DNA of 64,000 nucleotides from Conexibacter sp. CPCC 206217 (lineage in GTDB: Bacteria > Actinomycetota > Thermoleophilia > Solirubrobacterales > Solirubrobacteraceae), in assembly GCF_030646165.1 (NCBI RefSeq), contig NZ_JAUTDO010000001.1:744001-808000 (forward strand), given 5' to 3'. Below are positions 26,273 to 34,727 of the stretch, in pieces. Position 1 is the stretch's first letter; the number at the start of each line of letters is the position of its first letter. A model generated the notes under the pieces. It ran no database searches and was not told the origin of the DNA. It saw only the letters and a program-made list of their open reading frames with translations. The translations under genes and the position numbers were made by a program.

Positions 26273-27109
26273 GTGACCGGTCGCCAGTTCCTCGCCAGCC
26301 TGCTCGCCGTCGCGGCGGTCGTGCTGGGGCTCGTCGGGGTCGTCTCGCTGCACGTGCGCGACGAGGTCGTCGCGCGTCAGCCGTTCGCCGCGAACGCGCT
26401 GAAGGCGCTCGATCGCGCACCGGTCAGGCTCGCGGTCGAGCAGGAGATCACGACGCAGGTGCAGCGGCAGGTCCCCGACGGGATGATGTCGCGCGAGCAG
26501 ATCGAGCGGATCGTCGACCGCGTGATCGACACGCGCGTCTTCCGGCGCTCGTTCCGGCGCGCCGCGGCGGAGTTCAACCGCGTGCTGTTCCACGCCGACG
26601 CGCGCAGCGGCGACAGCGCCCAACTGCGGCTCGGCGAGGTGATTCCGGCGTTCGACGCGATCGATCCGCAGCTCGGCGCCGTCCTCAGCGCGAGTGCCTC
26701 GCAGCGGCTGCTGACGCTGCAGGCCGACACGCTCGGCTCCGCGACCCACCGGATCGCCGACGGCGCCGACACGCTCGCGGGGATCGCGCCGCCGCTCGCG
26801 CTCGTCGCGCTGGTCGGCGCGCTGCTGCTCGCGACCGACCGCCGCAGCGTGCTGCGACTGCTGGGGATCGGCGCGCTGATCGCCGGCGTCCTGCTGCTGG
26901 GGCTGCTGTCGATCGGCCAGTCGCTCGGGCTCGACCGCGTCGAAGCCGGCGTGGGCGTCAGCGCCGCGCAGGCGCGCGACGCGGCGGCCGCGATCTGGGA
27001 CGTCTACACCGACGGCCTGCGCCCGTGGGCGTTCGGCGCGATCGTCGGCGGCCTGCTCGTGACCGCGCTCACGCTCGTGCCGCTGGGGCGCGCGCGGCGC
27101 TCCGTCTGA
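26273..27109 (+). CDS. Multi-pass membrane protein of unknown function
   Basis: 278 residues from a GTG at 26273. It has an N-terminal membrane helix (residues 5-27), an extracytoplasmic-looking domain of about 135 residues with GMMSREQIERIVDRVIDT and LRLGEVIPAFDAIDPQLG, then three more helices (ALVALVGALLLATD; IGALIAGVLLLGLLSIG; FGAIVGGLLVTALTLV). No enzymatic motif is visible and I do not recognise the family. Codon use fits the neighbours. It starts 16 bases after the LuxR remnant and ends before a clear hairpin. Confidence 0.72.
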   Translation: MTGRQFLASLLAVAAVVLGLVGVVSLHVRDEVVARQPFAANALKALDRAPVRLAVEQEITTQVQRQVPDGMMSREQIERIVDRVIDTRVFRRSFRRAAAEFNRVLFHADARSGDSAQLRLGEVIPAFDAIDPQLGAVLSASASQRLLTLQADTLGSATHRIADGADTLAGIAPPLALVALVGALLLATDRRSVLRLLGIGALIAGVLLLGLLSIGQSLGLDRVEAGVGVSAAQARDAAAAIWDVYTDGLRPWAFGAIVGGLLVTALTLVPLGRARRSV

Positions 27110-27130
27110 GCGAGCGCGACCGCGAAACAC

Positions 27131-27164
27131 CACGGGGAGGACGCATCCCTGCGCCCTCCCCGTG
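27131..27164. terminator. Hairpin between convergent genes
   Basis: CACGGGGAGG (27131-27140) pairs perfectly with CCTCCCCGTG (27155-27164) around a 14-nt loop. It lies between the stops of the membrane protein gene (27109) and the ferritin-like gene (27196), so it probably terminates both. Confidence 0.75.
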
Positions 27165-27195
27165 CGGCACTACCCCTGCAAGCTGCTGGCCTGGG

Positions 27196-27885
27196 TCAGC
27201 CGGTGATGAAGCCGGTGCCTCTGACGATCCCGAGGACCTTGCTCATCGAGTAGGCGACGTCGAACGGGCCGTTCGGCGTGACGCCGCTTCTGCCGGCGAT
27301 GTTGCCGTTCAGCGCGGCGATCGCGCCCGCGTGACGGGCCTCGATCGTGAGGATCGAGACGGCCGCTCTGATGATCGGGACCTGCTTGATGTTCGTCGCC
27401 TGGCCGGAGTAGGCGGCGACGCCCGTCGTCTCCAACGCGAACGCGGTCGCGCGGAACTTCGCCTCGTTGGAGGTCGTGTCGCCGAAGTCGAACGTCGGCG
27501 ATCTGACGGCGGACTTGCCGAGCACGCCCTTGAGCGCCTTCACGTGCGCGGCCTCGTCAGCGGCGACGAGCGTCGCGAACTTGCCGAGGTCGCCGGAGAA
27601 CTTCGCCTTCAGCGCCTCCTTGTAGAAGGCCGCCTCGAGATACTCGAGCGTCAGCGCGTAGTTCAGGATCGCGGTGTCCTGCTTCTTCGACGGCTTGGCC
27701 GCGCCGGCGAGCGCGGGCATTCCGCCGAACAGGACGCCGCTGGCGATCAGCGTGCCGCCGGCGATGCCGGCCTTGCGGAACAGGTCTGCGCGCGTGTCGC
27801 CGGCGACCGCTGCCTCCTGCTCGCGCAGCGCGCCATCACGATCGAGCGTCTCGAGCGAGATCAGATCGGTCAGCTGTGGCTTCAC
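27196..27885 (-). CDS. Ferritin-like domain protein, probably exported
   Basis: 229 residues from a GTG at 27885 with AAGGAG upstream. The N-terminus (RADLFRKAGIAGGTLIASGV) resembles a Tat-like export signal but lacks the twin arginine. The mature part is a ferritin-like four-helix bundle (DUF4439/Ferritin_2 style): NYALTLEYLEAAFYKEAL, VAADEAAHVKALKGVLG and ILTIEARHAGAIAALNG carry the Glu/His residues expected at a di-iron site. Related proteins occur in spore-forming and desiccation-tolerant bacteria; iron or peroxide handling is likely. It is divergent from an ECF sigma/anti-sigma pair that may control it. Confidence 0.82.
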   Translation of the reverse strand: MKPQLTDLISLETLDRDGALREQEAAVAGDTRADLFRKAGIAGGTLIASGVLFGGMPALAGAAKPSKKQDTAILNYALTLEYLEAAFYKEALKAKFSGDLGKFATLVAADEAAHVKALKGVLGKSAVRSPTFDFGDTTSNEAKFRATAFALETTGVAAYSGQATNIKQVPIIRAAVSILTIEARHAGAIAALNGNIAGRSGVTPNGPFDVAYSMSKVLGIVRGTGFITG

Positions 27886-28050
27886 GGTGGTGCTCCTTCC
27901 GAAGGTTTCCTACCGGGCTTCCCTTGCGCAGCGCTCGCAAAGGCGGATCACTGGACGTGCGAGAACGGACGAATTCGCCCGCGCGGTGATCCAAAGCGCG
28001 CCACGGCGCGAATACCGGTCGATGCGCCCCACGGCCCAGCACCCCGCCAC

Positions 28051-28623
28051 GTGAAGCGTCAAAGCGTCGAACGCCTCGCCGACGAGGAGCTGATGACGCT
28101 CGTGCAGGATGGCGAGGCGCGCGCGCTGGAGGTCCTCTACGACCGCCACGGCGGCGCCGCCTACTCGCTGGCGTTCCGGATCATGGGCGATCGGCAGACG
28201 GCCGAGGACGTGACGCAGGAGGCGTTCGTGTCGATCTGGCGCGCGGGCGGCCGCTACGACCCGACGCGCGGCAGCGTCCGCTCATGGGTGCTGGCGATCC
28301 TGCGCAACCGCGCGATCGACGCGCTGCGCCGCACGGCCTCGCGCGCCCCGCGGCTGGACTACGACGACGACGCGGCGCTGGAGAGCCAGGAGAGCCCCGA
28401 GCGGACCGACGGCGAGGCGCTGCGGCGCGAGCGCGCCCGCGTCGTTCGCGGCGCGCTGCAGGAGCTGCCGCAGGATCAGTCGCAGGTGCTCGGGCTCGCC
28501 TACTTCGGCGGCTTCACGCACAGGGAGATCGCGGACCTCCTGGAGGTGCCGCTCGGCACCATCAAGGGACGGATGCGGCTGGGGCTGGAGAAGATGCGGA
28601 CCAGCATGGACGAGGCGATCTGA
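28051..28623 (+). CDS. ECF RNA polymerase sigma factor (SigK-like)
   Basis: 190 residues from a GTG at 28051. Region 2: LMTLVQDGEARALEVLYDRH, AEDVTQEAFVSIWRAG and SVRSWVLAILRNRAIDALRR. Region 4: LPQDQSQVLGLAYFGGFTHR with EIADLLEVPLGTIKGRMR. No good Shine-Dalgarno precedes the GTG; an internal ATG would cut into region 2, so GTG is preferred. The stop overlaps the ATG of the RskA-type anti-sigma gene (TGATG), the standard sigma/anti-sigma arrangement. Likely targets include its own operon and the divergent ferritin-like gene. Confidence 0.9.
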   Translation: MKRQSVERLADEELMTLVQDGEARALEVLYDRHGGAAYSLAFRIMGDRQTAEDVTQEAFVSIWRAGGRYDPTRGSVRSWVLAILRNRAIDALRRTASRAPRLDYDDDAALESQESPERTDGEALRRERARVVRGALQELPQDQSQVLGLAYFGGFTHREIADLLEVPLGTIKGRMRLGLEKMRTSMDEAI

Positions 28624-29381
28624 TGAACGTGGCAGACGACCACAGCCGCTGGGACGAAGACCTCGCCGCGTACGCGATCGGCGCGCTCGACTCCGACGAC
28701 ACCGTCGCGTTCGCGAGACACCTCGCGGGCTGCGACCGCTGCCGCGGCGAACTGCACCGGCTCGCGCCCGTCGTCGAACTGCTGCCGGCCTCGGTCGAGC
28801 AGCTCGAACCTCCGCCCGCGCTGCGCGGCCGCATCATGGCCGCGATCGCGCAGGAGCCGGCTGGTGCGGCGGCTGGGGTGGCGAGTACGCATGCGCCGGA
28901 GCCGGCCCCGGCGCCGGCGCCGCATCGCCGCCGCAGCACGCTGCGCGAGCGGATCCGCGGCTGGCACGTGCCGGCGCTGCCGGCGGTGCTGACCGGCGCG
29001 GCCGTCGCGGCCGCGTTCGCGGTCGGCTTCCTCGTGCGCGGCGGGGACTCGACCACGAGCCCGCAGCGCACGACCGTCCCGGTCGTCGCGGCCGTGGGCG
29101 GCGGCGACGTGCGCGGCCAGCTGATCTCCGAGGGCGGCGCCTGGCACCTCGACGTCTCGCGCCTGCCGCAGCCCAGAGCGGGCAACGTCTACCAGGCGTG
29201 GGTGATGCGCAGAGGCCGCGACGTCGAGCCGTCGACCGTCTTCGTGCTCGCCAGAGACGGCTCCTCGACGGTCGCGATCCCGCAGTCGCTGTCCAACGGC
29301 GACCAGGTGCTCGTGACGCAGGAGCCGTCCGGCGGCAGCGCGGCGCCGACGTCGAGACCGCTGCTCAGCGCAAGCGTCTGA
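28623..29381 (+). CDS. RskA-type membrane anti-sigma factor
   Basis: 252 residues. The N-terminal zinc motif AFARHLAGCDRCRGEL (HxxxCxxC) is the anti-sigma domain that clamps the sigma factor. A Pro/Ala linker is followed by one membrane helix (LTGAAVAAAFAVGFLVRG) and an extracytoplasmic RskA domain with WHLDVSRLPQPRAGNVYQAW and GDQVLVTQEPSGGSAAP. Regulated proteolysis of this domain normally frees the sigma factor. The ATG lies within the sigma gene stop, so the proteins are co-translated. Confidence 0.92.
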   Translation: MNVADDHSRWDEDLAAYAIGALDSDDTVAFARHLAGCDRCRGELHRLAPVVELLPASVEQLEPPPALRGRIMAAIAQEPAGAAAGVASTHAPEPAPAPAPHRRRSTLRERIRGWHVPALPAVLTGAAVAAAFAVGFLVRGGDSTTSPQRTTVPVVAAVGGGDVRGQLISEGGAWHLDVSRLPQPRAGNVYQAWVMRRGRDVEPSTVFVLARDGSSTVAIPQSLSNGDQVLVTQEPSGGSAAPTSRPLLSASV

Positions 29382-29498
29382 GCGGGAGCGCCGCGGGCAT
29401 CGCAGGCGACGGCCGCAACAGGCTTGGATGCCCGATCGGCGCGTGCGGTGACCCTTCTATGACGGATGTCACACAAGCGGCGTACGCGAACGCGCACC

Positions 29499-29630
29499 AT
29501 GTGTCTACGCGATCGACTGAATCACCCGCCGGGCCCGCGAACCCGGCAAAAAGCTTCCTCACCGATCGCAGCACCACCACATAGACACATCTCTCCTCCC
29601 GGGAAAAGGCTCGCCATTGGCGGGCCTTTT
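29499..29630 (+). ncRNA. Candidate structured RNA ending in an intrinsic terminator
   Basis: In the 394-bp interval between the anti-sigma gene and the tautomerase, ATGTGTCTA (29499-29507) pairs with TAGACACAT (29582-29590). Inside, CGATCG (29510-29515) pairs with CGATCG (29563-29568), enclosing GCCGGG/CCCGGC (29528-29533/29542-29547). Thirteen bases after the outer stem is an intrinsic terminator, 29604-29615 with 29619-29630 (AAAAGGCTCGCC...), loop ATT, ending in a T-run. This looks like a small RNA or a leader with expression platform. It matches no riboswitch class I can name. The rest of the interval shows nothing I recognise. Confidence 0.4.
29604..29630 (+). terminator. Intrinsic terminator with T-run
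   Basis: AAAAGGCTCGCC pairs with GGCGGGCCTTTT (12 pairs, one G-U, loop ATT), followed by CTCATT. The A/T flanks make it symmetrical, so it could serve either strand. It lies 223 bases after the anti-sigma stop, too far to be its obvious terminator, which favours a separate short transcript. Confidence 0.75.
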
Positions 29631-29775
29631 CTCATTGGGATTGCGGCAGCGTAGCGAATGGTTCGCGGCCGTGCCGTGCGGTTCGTGACAGACGGCACGC
29701 GAAGCCGGCCGCCGGTGGCTGTGGCGGGCGTCTAATCTCGTGCCCGCACACCGAGCCGAACCGAGGAGAGCCCCG

Positions 29776-30225
29776 ATGCCGTTGATCGACGTCACCTATC
29801 CGCAGGGCGCACTGACCGACGCGGCCCGCGACGCGCTCGTTGAGGCGCTGACCGTCGCCGTCATGAACGCCGAGGACCTGCCCGACGCGCCCTTCTTCCG
29901 CGGCGTCACGTGGGCCTGCGCGCACGAGCAGCCGAGCGGGACCTACTACGCCGGTGGCCAGCCGATCGACCGACCGCTGTTCCGCGTCGAGGCGCGCGTG
30001 CTGGCCGGCGCCGTCACGACCGAGCGCAAGCAGACGCTGGTCGAGGCCGCGACGCAGGCCGTGATCGAGCACAGCGAACTGGGCGCCGACGACGCCCCGC
30101 GCGTGATGGTCGTGCTCGACGAGGTCGCCGACGGCAACTGGGGCGCGGCCGGCGGGATCGTGAACGCCGAGGCGCTCGCCGGCGCGATCGCCGCCCACCG
30201 CGAGCAGGAGGCCGCCGCGAGCTGA
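29776..30225 (+). CDS. Tautomerase-superfamily protein (4-oxalocrotonate tautomerase-like)
   Basis: 149 residues from the ATG at 29776, 7 bases after GAGGAG. After Met removal the chain begins with Pro (MPLIDVTYPQG), the catalytic base of the superfamily. The length is about twice that of a classical 4-OT monomer, suggesting a two-unit or cis-CaaD/MIF-like arrangement. FFRGVTWACAHEQPSGTYYA and LFRVEARVLAGAVTTERK follow. It probably isomerises an enol/keto acid or acts on an unsaturated carboxylate. It is monocistronic with a hairpin terminator 12 bases after the stop. Confidence 0.8.
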   Translation: MPLIDVTYPQGALTDAARDALVEALTVAVMNAEDLPDAPFFRGVTWACAHEQPSGTYYAGGQPIDRPLFRVEARVLAGAVTTERKQTLVEAATQAVIEHSELGADDAPRVMVVLDEVADGNWGAAGGIVNAEALAGAIAAHREQEAAAS

Positions 30226-30236
30226 GCGGCCGCATA

Positions 30237-30266
30237 GGGCGTTCAGGCAGCTCTGTCTGAGCGCCC
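30237..30266. terminator. Hairpin after the tautomerase gene
   Basis: GGGCGTTCAGGC (30237-30248) pairs with 30255-30266 over twelve positions with two G-U pairs, loop AGCTCT. It lies between the tautomerase stop and the next start. Confidence 0.7.
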
Positions 30267-30297
30267 TCGCCCGACTCGCGTACCCTAGAGCGCGAGC

Positions 30298-31764
30298 ATG
30301 CAGCACGAAGACGACCAGCAGAGCCCCGCGGCGGGCATCGACCCGGCGCGGCTGGAGGCGGCGCTGGCGGTCCTGGCAGAGGTCGAGCGGCTTCCGCTCG
30401 AGCACCCCGACGCGCTGGCGGTCCAGCGCGCGACGGCGAGCATCTACAAGACCGTCAAGAAGACGCGCAAGCGCGAGCGCCGCGACGCGATCCTCGCGCA
30501 CGACCGCGCGATCGTGCACGCGACCGCGACCGGCGCGCCCGGCCGCATCGACGACGAGACCGCCGGCCTGCCGCTCAAGACCGCCGCCCGCGGCGCGAGC
30601 GCCGGCACGCTGCTGGAGTCGATCGCCTGCTACGTCTGCAAGGAGCACTTCACCGAGGTCGACGCCTGGTACCACCAGCTCTGTCCCGACTGCGCGACGA
30701 GAAACCACCAGCGCCGCGACGCGCGCACCGACCTCACCGGCCGCCGCGCGCTGCTCACCGGCGGGCGCGCGAAGATCGGCATGTACATCGCGCTGCGACT
30801 GCTGCGCGACGGCGCCCACACGACGATCACGACGCGCTTCCCCAACGACGCGATCCGCCGCTTCAAGGCGATGGAGGACAGCGACGAGTGGATCCACCGG
30901 CTGAGAGTCGTCGGGATCGACCTGCGCGACCCGTCGCAGGTGATCGCGCTCGCCGACAGCGTCGCCGAGCAGGGCCCGCTCGACATCCTCATCAACAACG
31001 CCGCGCAGACGGTCCGCCGCTCGCCGGAGGCGTACGCGCCGCTGGTCGAGGCCGAGCGCGCGCCGCTGCCCGCGGGCGAGCTGCCAGAGCTGGTCACGTT
31101 CGGCCAGGTCACGAGCGCCCGCCCGACGTCGCTGCCGTCGGGGATCGAGTCCGGCCAGCACTGGGCCCCCACCCCCCACGCGCTGACCGCGCTGGCGCTG
31201 ACGGCGAAGTCGGCCTCGATGGACCGCGTCGCGGTCGGCGAGGCGATCGACGCCGGCGGCCTCGTGCCCGACCTGCACGGCACCAACAGCTGGATACAGA
31301 CGGTCGAGGAGGTCGATCCGACCGAGCTGCTGGAAGTGCAGCTGTGCAACATGACCGCGCCGTTCATCCTCGTCAGCCGCCTGCGGCGCGCGCTGGCGGC
31401 GTCGCCCGCGCGGCGCAAGTACGTCGTCAACGTGTCGGCGATGGAGGGCCAGTTCAGCCGCGGCTACAAGGGTCCGGGCCATCCGCACACGAACATGGCG
31501 AAGGCCGCGCTGAACATGATGACCCGCACCAGCGCGAACGAGATGCTGGAGCAGGACGGGATCCTGATGACCGCCGTCGACACCGGCTGGATCACCGACG
31601 AGCGCCCGCACCCGACGAAGATGCGGCTCGCCGACGAGGGCTTCCACGCGCCGCTGGACCTGGTCGACGGCGCCGCCCGCGTCTACGACCCGATCGTCCG
31701 CGGCGAGCTCGGCGAGGACCTGCACGGGATCTTCCTGAAGGACTACGCCAAGTCGCCCTGGTAG
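30298..31764 (+). CDS. SDR-like oxidoreductase with N-terminal helical/zinc-knuckle extension
   Basis: 488 residues. Residues 1-100 are charged and helical. Then CYVCKEHF...YHQLCPDC (two CxxC pairs, about residues 112-140) looks like a zinc knuckle. The Rossmann fold starts at about 150 with LLTGGRAKIGMYIALRLLRD, then ILINNAAQTV (NNAA motif). The Ser is present in VVNVSAMEGQF, but the YxxxK motif reads TNMAK, so the catalytic Tyr is replaced by Thr. A long insertion (about 250-340) separates NNAA from the active site. Oxidoreductase activity is doubtful; nucleotide sensing or a scaffold is possible. Its 3' end overlaps the convergent kinase gene by 22 bases. Confidence 0.8.
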   Translation: MQHEDDQQSPAAGIDPARLEAALAVLAEVERLPLEHPDALAVQRATASIYKTVKKTRKRERRDAILAHDRAIVHATATGAPGRIDDETAGLPLKTAARGASAGTLLESIACYVCKEHFTEVDAWYHQLCPDCATRNHQRRDARTDLTGRRALLTGGRAKIGMYIALRLLRDGAHTTITTRFPNDAIRRFKAMEDSDEWIHRLRVVGIDLRDPSQVIALADSVAEQGPLDILINNAAQTVRRSPEAYAPLVEAERAPLPAGELPELVTFGQVTSARPTSLPSGIESGQHWAPTPHALTALALTAKSASMDRVAVGEAIDAGGLVPDLHGTNSWIQTVEEVDPTELLEVQLCNMTAPFILVSRLRRALAASPARRKYVVNVSAMEGQFSRGYKGPGHPHTNMAKAALNMMTRTSANEMLEQDGILMTAVDTGWITDERPHPTKMRLADEGFHAPLDLVDGAARVYDPIVRGELGEDLHGIFLKDYAKSPW

Positions 31765-33371
31765 CGGCCCGGCCGCGCCGGCCACGGCGCGCTGCCGTGC
31801 ACGAGCGTCCCGGTGCTCGGCGCGCTCGTCACCTCCAGCGACCCGCCGACCGCGAAGACGCGGTCGCGCATGTGCGTCAGACCGCTGCCCGCCGCCAGCT
31901 GCTCGGGCGTGACGCCGCCACCGTCGTCGGCGACGACGAAGTCGATCCGCCCCGCCACGCACTCCAGCCGCACCGCCACGCGCGCGCCGGCGCCGGCGTG
32001 CTTGCAGGCGTTCTGGATCGCCTCCAGGCAGCAATACCAGACGGCCGCCTCGACGTCGGGCGAGCTGCGGCAGACAGCCGTCCCGCAGTGCACCTGGACC
32101 GGCAGCAGCGACTCCTGCGCCTCCGCCTCCAGCGCCGCGGCGAGCCCGCGCGTCGCCAGCAGCGACGGGTAGATCCCGTGGGCGATCGCGCGCACGGCGT
32201 CGAGCGCGTCCTGCGCCTCCTCGCCGAGCGCGACCAGCTCGTCGCGCAGCTCCGGCGCGCCCGCGGCGCGCGCCTCGTCGGCTGCCAGCCCGAGCTTGAT
32301 CCGCAGCGCGACGAGCCGGTTCTGCCCGCTGTCGTGCAGGTCGCGCTCGATCCGCCGGCGCTCCTGGGCGCCGGCCGCGAAGATCCGTGCGCGTGAGGCG
32401 CGCAGCTCGCGCGCGGTCGCCTGCAGCTCGCCCTCCAGCGCGATGTTGCGGCGCTCCAGCAGCGTGCTCTCGATCAGCCGCCCGCGCACCTGGCCGGCCA
32501 GCAGGGCCCATGGCACCAGCAGGCCCGAGACGACGCTCAGCCAGCCGACCGCGAGCGCCAACGGGTCGTCGCCGCCGCTGACCCGCAGCGCGCCCGACAG
32601 CGCGACCGACGCGGCGAACACGAACAGGCAGGCGTACGGGATCTCCAGCGCGGCGCGCTGCAGCCCGCGCTCGGCCAGCGCACGGCGCGCGAGCAGCACC
32701 GCGACGGTCAGGATCAGCGCGTTGGTCGCCAATGCGGCGACGTCGGCGAGCGTGGCGGCGAACGACTCGCCGAGCCCGAAGACGCCGTACGGGTTCGCCG
32801 GGCAGGTGCCGTCGCAGCGTGTCAGGATCCCGCCCAGCGGCAGGTCGCGCCCGCCCAGCAGCAGCACGATCCACATCAGCGCGATCGCCGCCACCGCGCC
32901 GCGGAACGCCAGCTCCGTCGAGCGCCGTTCGACGCGCCCGTGCGGGAACGCCAGCATCACGTAGACGAGCACCACCGCGAACGGCACCCACGCCAGCCGC
33001 CCGAGCGTGAACGCGGCCGGCGAGGTGAGCGCCATCGGCGTCGTCGCCGCGAACGCGAAGCCGCCGACGACGAGCAGCAGCCCGAGCCCGCTGGCCGGGC
33101 GCAGCCGCCACGTCTGCAGGCCGATCCCGACCCACGAGGCGATCGCGACCGCGCGCACCGCGGCGTTCGGCAGCGGGTCGGCGAAGACGCTGCTGCCGGC
33201 GCCCAGCAGCGCGGCGGCGAGCGCCGCGGCGGCGCCGGCGAGGGCCAGCGGCACGAGCAGCCGCGGGGTCGGCTGCGGCACGTGAAGGCTGCGCGCGGAG
33301 GTCGCCCGGCGCAACAGCCGCGGCCGCGGCAGCGCGGTCGCGTCGGATCGCTGATAGGGGGTCGTCGTCAT
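31743..33371 (-). CDS. NarL-type sensor histidine kinase, multi-pass membrane
   Basis: 542 residues from the ATG at 33371. About eight to nine hydrophobic segments fill residues 30-290 (for example LLVPLALAGAAAALAAALLG and LALAVGWLSVVSGLLVPWAL). A short coiled coil leads to the HisKA_3 motif RRRIERDLHDSGQNRLVAL (His phospho-acceptor), and the HATPase domain has AVWYCCLEAIQNACKH and VVADDGGGVTPEQL with GLTHMRDRV. It likely pairs with the divergent NarL-type regulator at 33505 across a 133-bp promoter interval. The membrane input signal is unknown. Confidence 0.9.
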   Translation of the reverse strand: MTTTPYQRSDATALPRPRLLRRATSARSLHVPQPTPRLLVPLALAGAAAALAAALLGAGSSVFADPLPNAAVRAVAIASWVGIGLQTWRLRPASGLGLLLVVGGFAFAATTPMALTSPAAFTLGRLAWVPFAVVLVYVMLAFPHGRVERRSTELAFRGAVAAIALMWIVLLLGGRDLPLGGILTRCDGTCPANPYGVFGLGESFAATLADVAALATNALILTVAVLLARRALAERGLQRAALEIPYACLFVFAASVALSGALRVSGGDDPLALAVGWLSVVSGLLVPWALLAGQVRGRLIESTLLERRNIALEGELQATARELRASRARIFAAGAQERRRIERDLHDSGQNRLVALRIKLGLAADEARAAGAPELRDELVALGEEAQDALDAVRAIAHGIYPSLLATRGLAAALEAEAQESLLPVQVHCGTAVCRSSPDVEAAVWYCCLEAIQNACKHAGAGARVAVRLECVAGRIDFVVADDGGGVTPEQLAAGSGLTHMRDRVFAVGGSLEVTSAPSTGTLVHGSAPWPARPGRYQGDLA

Positions 33372-33504
33372 GGCCTGGCCCGGCTGACGTTGCTTTCCTT
33401 CCCACCTTCCCACGCCGGGGGCGCGTCGCCAACCCCTTACACACCACTTTGAGACCGGAAAGGTGATTGACTGGCCGTCGAGCGCCCGCACGGACAGGAG
33501 GACG

Positions 33505-34242
33505 ATGTCTGGCCGCATCGCACCGGAACGCGAGCAGATCGACGACGACGCGCCGATCCGCGTCGTGCTGGCGGACGACAGCTACCTCGTGCGCGAGGCG
33601 GTCGCGCGGATCCTCGCGGAGGAGCCGCACCTGCAGGTCGCGGCGGTCTGCGCCGACCGCGCGTCGCTGCTGGAGGCGGTCGAGCGCGAGCGCCCGGCGG
33701 TCGTCGTGACCGACATCCGGATGCCGCCCGACCACGCCGACGAGGGCATCCAGGTCGCCGACGAGCTGCGCCTCAGCCACCCCGAGATCGGCGTCGTCGT
33801 GCTGAGCCAGTACGCCGACCCGTCGTTCGGGCGCGCGCTGCTGGCGCAGGGCGCCGACGGCCGCGCCTACCTGTTGAAGGAGCGCGTCCACGATCGCCGC
33901 GAGCTGGTGACGGCGATCGACGCGGTCGCGCACGGCGGCGCGTTCATGGACGCGAAGGTGATCGAGGCGATCCTCGCGGGCGAGGCGCGCGCGCAGGACT
34001 CGCCGCTGGCGGAGCTGTCGCCGCGCGAGCTGGAGATCCTCGGGCAGATCGCGATGGGCAAGAGCAACGCGCGGATCGCCGCCGACCTCGTGCTGACCAA
34101 GCGCGCGATCGAGAAGCACATCAACGCGATCTTCCTGAAGCTCGGCCTCAGCTTCGCCGACGACGTCAGCCGCCGCGTCAAGGCGACGCTGATCTACCTC
34201 GCGGCGACGAATCAGGCCGGTGGCGCCGCCACAGCTCCATGA
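33505..34242 (+). CDS. NarL/FixJ-family response regulator
   Basis: 245 residues from the ATG at 33505, 4 bases after AGGAG. Receiver: VVLADDSYLVREAV (acidic pair), VVVTDIRMPP (phospho-acceptor Asp), VVLSQYADPSF and the conserved Lys in AYLLKERV. The LuxR-type HTH is LSPRELEILGQIAMGKSNAR with IAADLVLTKRAIEKHI. It is divergent from a membrane kinase of the matching NarL class, so the two probably form one system. Its last 65 bases overlap the convergent single-domain receiver gene. Confidence 0.92.
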   Translation: MSGRIAPEREQIDDDAPIRVVLADDSYLVREAVARILAEEPHLQVAAVCADRASLLEAVERERPAVVVTDIRMPPDHADEGIQVADELRLSHPEIGVVVLSQYADPSFGRALLAQGADGRAYLLKERVHDRRELVTAIDAVAHGGAFMDAKVIEAILAGEARAQDSPLAELSPRELEILGQIAMGKSNARIAADLVLTKRAIEKHINAIFLKLGLSFADDVSRRVKATLIYLAATNQAGGAATAP

Positions 34243-34594
34243 GCTTGGACGGCCGCAGATCCTGCTTCGCGAGCACCGCGGCCGCGCCGCAGGTCTCGGC
34301 GTCGGCCGGCAGCTGATCCGGCGCGCCGGAAGAGACGAGGATCACGACGGTGCGCGGCCGCCGCGCCAGCAGCCGGCGCGTCGCCTCGACGCCGTCGCCG
34401 CCGGGCATCCGCACGTCCATCAGCACCAACTGCGGCGTGACCCGCTCCAACGCCGCCAGCGCCTCGCTTGCCGACGCCGCCTCGGCGAGCGTGCGGAAGC
34501 CGCGCGTCGCCTGCACGACCGCGCGGGCCGCGCTGCGGAACGCCGCCTGATCGTCGACGGTCATCACGCCGACGTCGTGGTGCGTGCGGACCAT
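34178..34594 (-). CDS. Stand-alone response-regulator receiver domain
   Basis: 138 residues from the ATG at 34594; an ATG at 34564 (MTVDDQ) is an alternative. Receiver residues are present: MTVDDQAAFRSAARA (acidic pair), LVLMDVRMPGGDGVEA (phospho-acceptor Asp), VVILVSSGAPD (Ser switch) and VLAKQDL (Lys). No DNA-binding or enzymatic output domain follows, so it may act as a phosphate sink or protein partner. Its final 65 bases overlap the NarL regulator antisense, so transcription of one could interfere with the other. Confidence 0.82.
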   Translation of the reverse strand: MVRTHHDVGVMTVDDQAAFRSAARAVVQATRGFRTLAEAASASEALAALERVTPQLVLMDVRMPGGDGVEATRRLLARRPRTVVILVSSGAPDQLPADAETCGAAAVLAKQDLRPSKLMELWRRHRPDSSPRGRSASP

Positions 34595-34727
34595 CGCCCG
34601 ATCATCTCCCGCGCGCGCGTGGTGCGCAGTGGTGCATGCCGGTGTCCGCGTGTGGTGAGCGCACCCTTGGCGCGACGGCGCGGGCGGTGGGACGGTTCTG
34701 ACTCCGCTCCAGATCCGAGGAGGAACC

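Noticed and set aside
29499-29590. Cyclic di-AMP (ydaO-type) riboswitch
   Set aside because: A short stretch CGAACCCGGCA resembles its 3' part, but the diagnostic GGGGACCC and GGGGTGAATC segments are absent and the stem order differs.
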